A stretch of 20,732 nt of DNA from the NCBI GenBank assembly GCA_031412355.1, contig JANOCR010000175.1, positions 1 through 20,732 of the forward strand, read 5' to 3'. How positions within the stretch are numbered: the first letter of the stretch is position 1; every line of letters begins with the position of its first letter. The notes beneath the pieces were generated by a model. The model was not told where the DNA came from and ran no database searches. It worked only from the letters and a program-made list of their open reading frames with translations. The stretch comes from JAENVT01 sp031412355. GTDB taxonomy: Bacteria; Actinomycetota; Acidimicrobiia; Acidimicrobiales; Ilumatobacteraceae. Shown piece after piece: positions 20,066-20,732 of the stretch. The position numbers and the translations under genes were made by a program.

Positions 20066-20732
20066 ATGAAGCGACGATTGATAGGGGTGGCTGCAGCGAT
20101 TCTGGGCAGCACGCTGATGGGCGGAATTGTCGTGCAAACGGCCTCCGCCGCGGATCCTGTGCCGACAATAGTGACGCTGCCGCTGTTCGGGTCACCGCTG
20201 GAGATCACAATCACCACGGGCCCGGGCGGAGCGTTGACCGACGTATCGGTCGACCCGGCTACCAACACGGTGGCTGACAAGCTCAGCCCGCGAAAGGTCG
20301 TCTTCGAGAGCGCCAAGGTGGGCGATCCCACCTCGACGGCCAAGGTCGTCGTCAAGTCGAAGAAGGGCGGCCAGAGCGTTTCGGCTCGCGCCGGCTCGTT
20401 GGCCGACATCTCCGGTGCCGGCTCCTGGAGCGGTGACCTGTTCGGCACCGGCACTGCCACGATCGTCAACTTCATCATCGGTACGATCAATGGCGGTCCC
20501 GACATCACTGGGGTCACCAGCAGCGATGCAACCGCTGCCATCGGTGCGGTCAAGTATTCGTCCGACGATGACGACGACGAGTCCGAGCAGTCGGCGAAGG
20601 TGTCGATCAACTTCACCGACCCCGCCAGTGATCAGTCGCGAACCCTCACCATCAAGGTCAAGGTCGAAGAAGAAGACGGCGAGACCGAGGCCAAGCTCAG
20701 CATTTCACTGAGCCGTCTCAAGGGTGTTGCAG
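20066..20732 (+). CDS. Secreted protein of unknown function (3' end outside window)
   Basis: The first 222 codons are visible and remain open at the window edge. ATG 20066 has GGAGGT nine bases upstream. The N terminus is a signal peptide: KRR, a hydrophobic core (LIGVAAAILGSTLMGGIVV), then QTASAA, with cleavage probably near residue 29. The mature part is rich in Thr, Val, Ser and Gly in alternating beta-strand patterns (ITITTGPGG, KVVVKSKKGG, TLTIKVKVEEED). It has an acidic run DDDDDE at 167-172 that could bind calcium. No Cys is seen in the visible part. I recognise no family; an extracellular or wall-associated beta-rich protein is the most that can be said. Confidence 0.7.
   Translation, partial: MKRRLIGVAAAILGSTLMGGIVVQTASAADPVPTIVTLPLFGSPLEITITTGPGGALTDVSVDPATNTVADKLSPRKVVFESAKVGDPTSTAKVVVKSKKGGQSVSARAGSLADISGAGSWSGDLFGTGTATIVNFIIGTINGGPDITGVTSSDATAAIGAVKYSSDDDDDESEQSAKVSINFTDPASDQSRTLTIKVKVEEEDGETEAKLSISLSRLKGVA

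Noticed and set aside
1..20732. tRNA, rRNA, CRISPR array, transposase or attachment site
   Set aside because: No spaced repeats, transposase motifs, terminal repeats or recognisable stable RNA genes were seen by eye; a covariance search was not possible.

Overview
The window is high-GC DNA with dense, mostly minus-strand operons. Stop and start codons often overlap by 1 or 4 bases, and some starts appear leaderless. Together with a DUF501 gene next to a Ppx-like gene, DosR-like boxes and a form I CO dehydrogenase, this points to an actinobacterium. Acidimicrobiia-type is my guess, not proven. I saw no tRNA, rRNA, CRISPR array, transposase or origin.

The centre of the window is an aerobic molybdenum-copper carbon monoxide dehydrogenase (Mo-CODH) locus read leftwards. 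A LysR-type regulator (19019-19951, +) lies divergent to coxM-coxS-coxL (18850 to 15106). The CoxL motif AYACSFR marks a true form I enzyme. The operon continues without a clear break into an XdhC-family protein with a C-terminal YHS metal-binding domain, a MoxR-type AAA+ ATPase (CoxD) and a VWA protein (CoxE), ending at 12144. A second CoxD-CoxE pair (7640 to 5539) is followed by a split XdhC (a 105-aa N-domain protein and a 268-aa protein with the Rossmann domain, ending at 4400). A MocA-like cytidylyltransferase and CoxG follow at 3440-2182. One structural gene set is therefore served by two CoxD/CoxE machines and three XdhC-type polypeptides.

Three blocks interrupt the cox genes. (a) 12076-9299: a three-cupredoxin multicopper oxidase, a pyridoxamine-oxidase-fold flavoprotein and a tandem universal stress protein. 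GGGAC-N4-GTCCC-type palindromes resembling DosR boxes lie about 57 and 65 bases upstream of the oxidase and the stress protein. (b) A GlgX/isoamylase-type GH13 enzyme on the plus strand (7677-9269). (c) A secreted NlpC/P60 peptidase on the plus strand (3765-4394) with a good promoter and a long hairpin-rich leader.

The left flank continues the minus-strand run after coxG with DUF501, a half-length Ppx/GppA-like protein and a GNAT acetyltransferase, each starting at or within a few bases of the previous stop. Opposite them are a small His-rich basic protein (288-599) behind a perfect inverted repeat, and the 3' end of an unrecognised gene. The right edge holds the first 222 codons of an unrecognised secreted protein with a strong promoter and ribosome binding site (RBS).

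A reading that joins these parts, as inference: the cell oxidises CO as a supplementary electron source during starvation or low oxygen. CoxD/E, XdhC and MocA mature the Mo-Cu cofactor and CoxG links the enzyme to the membrane. The embedded redox/stress cassette may be under hypoxia- or CO-responsive control.
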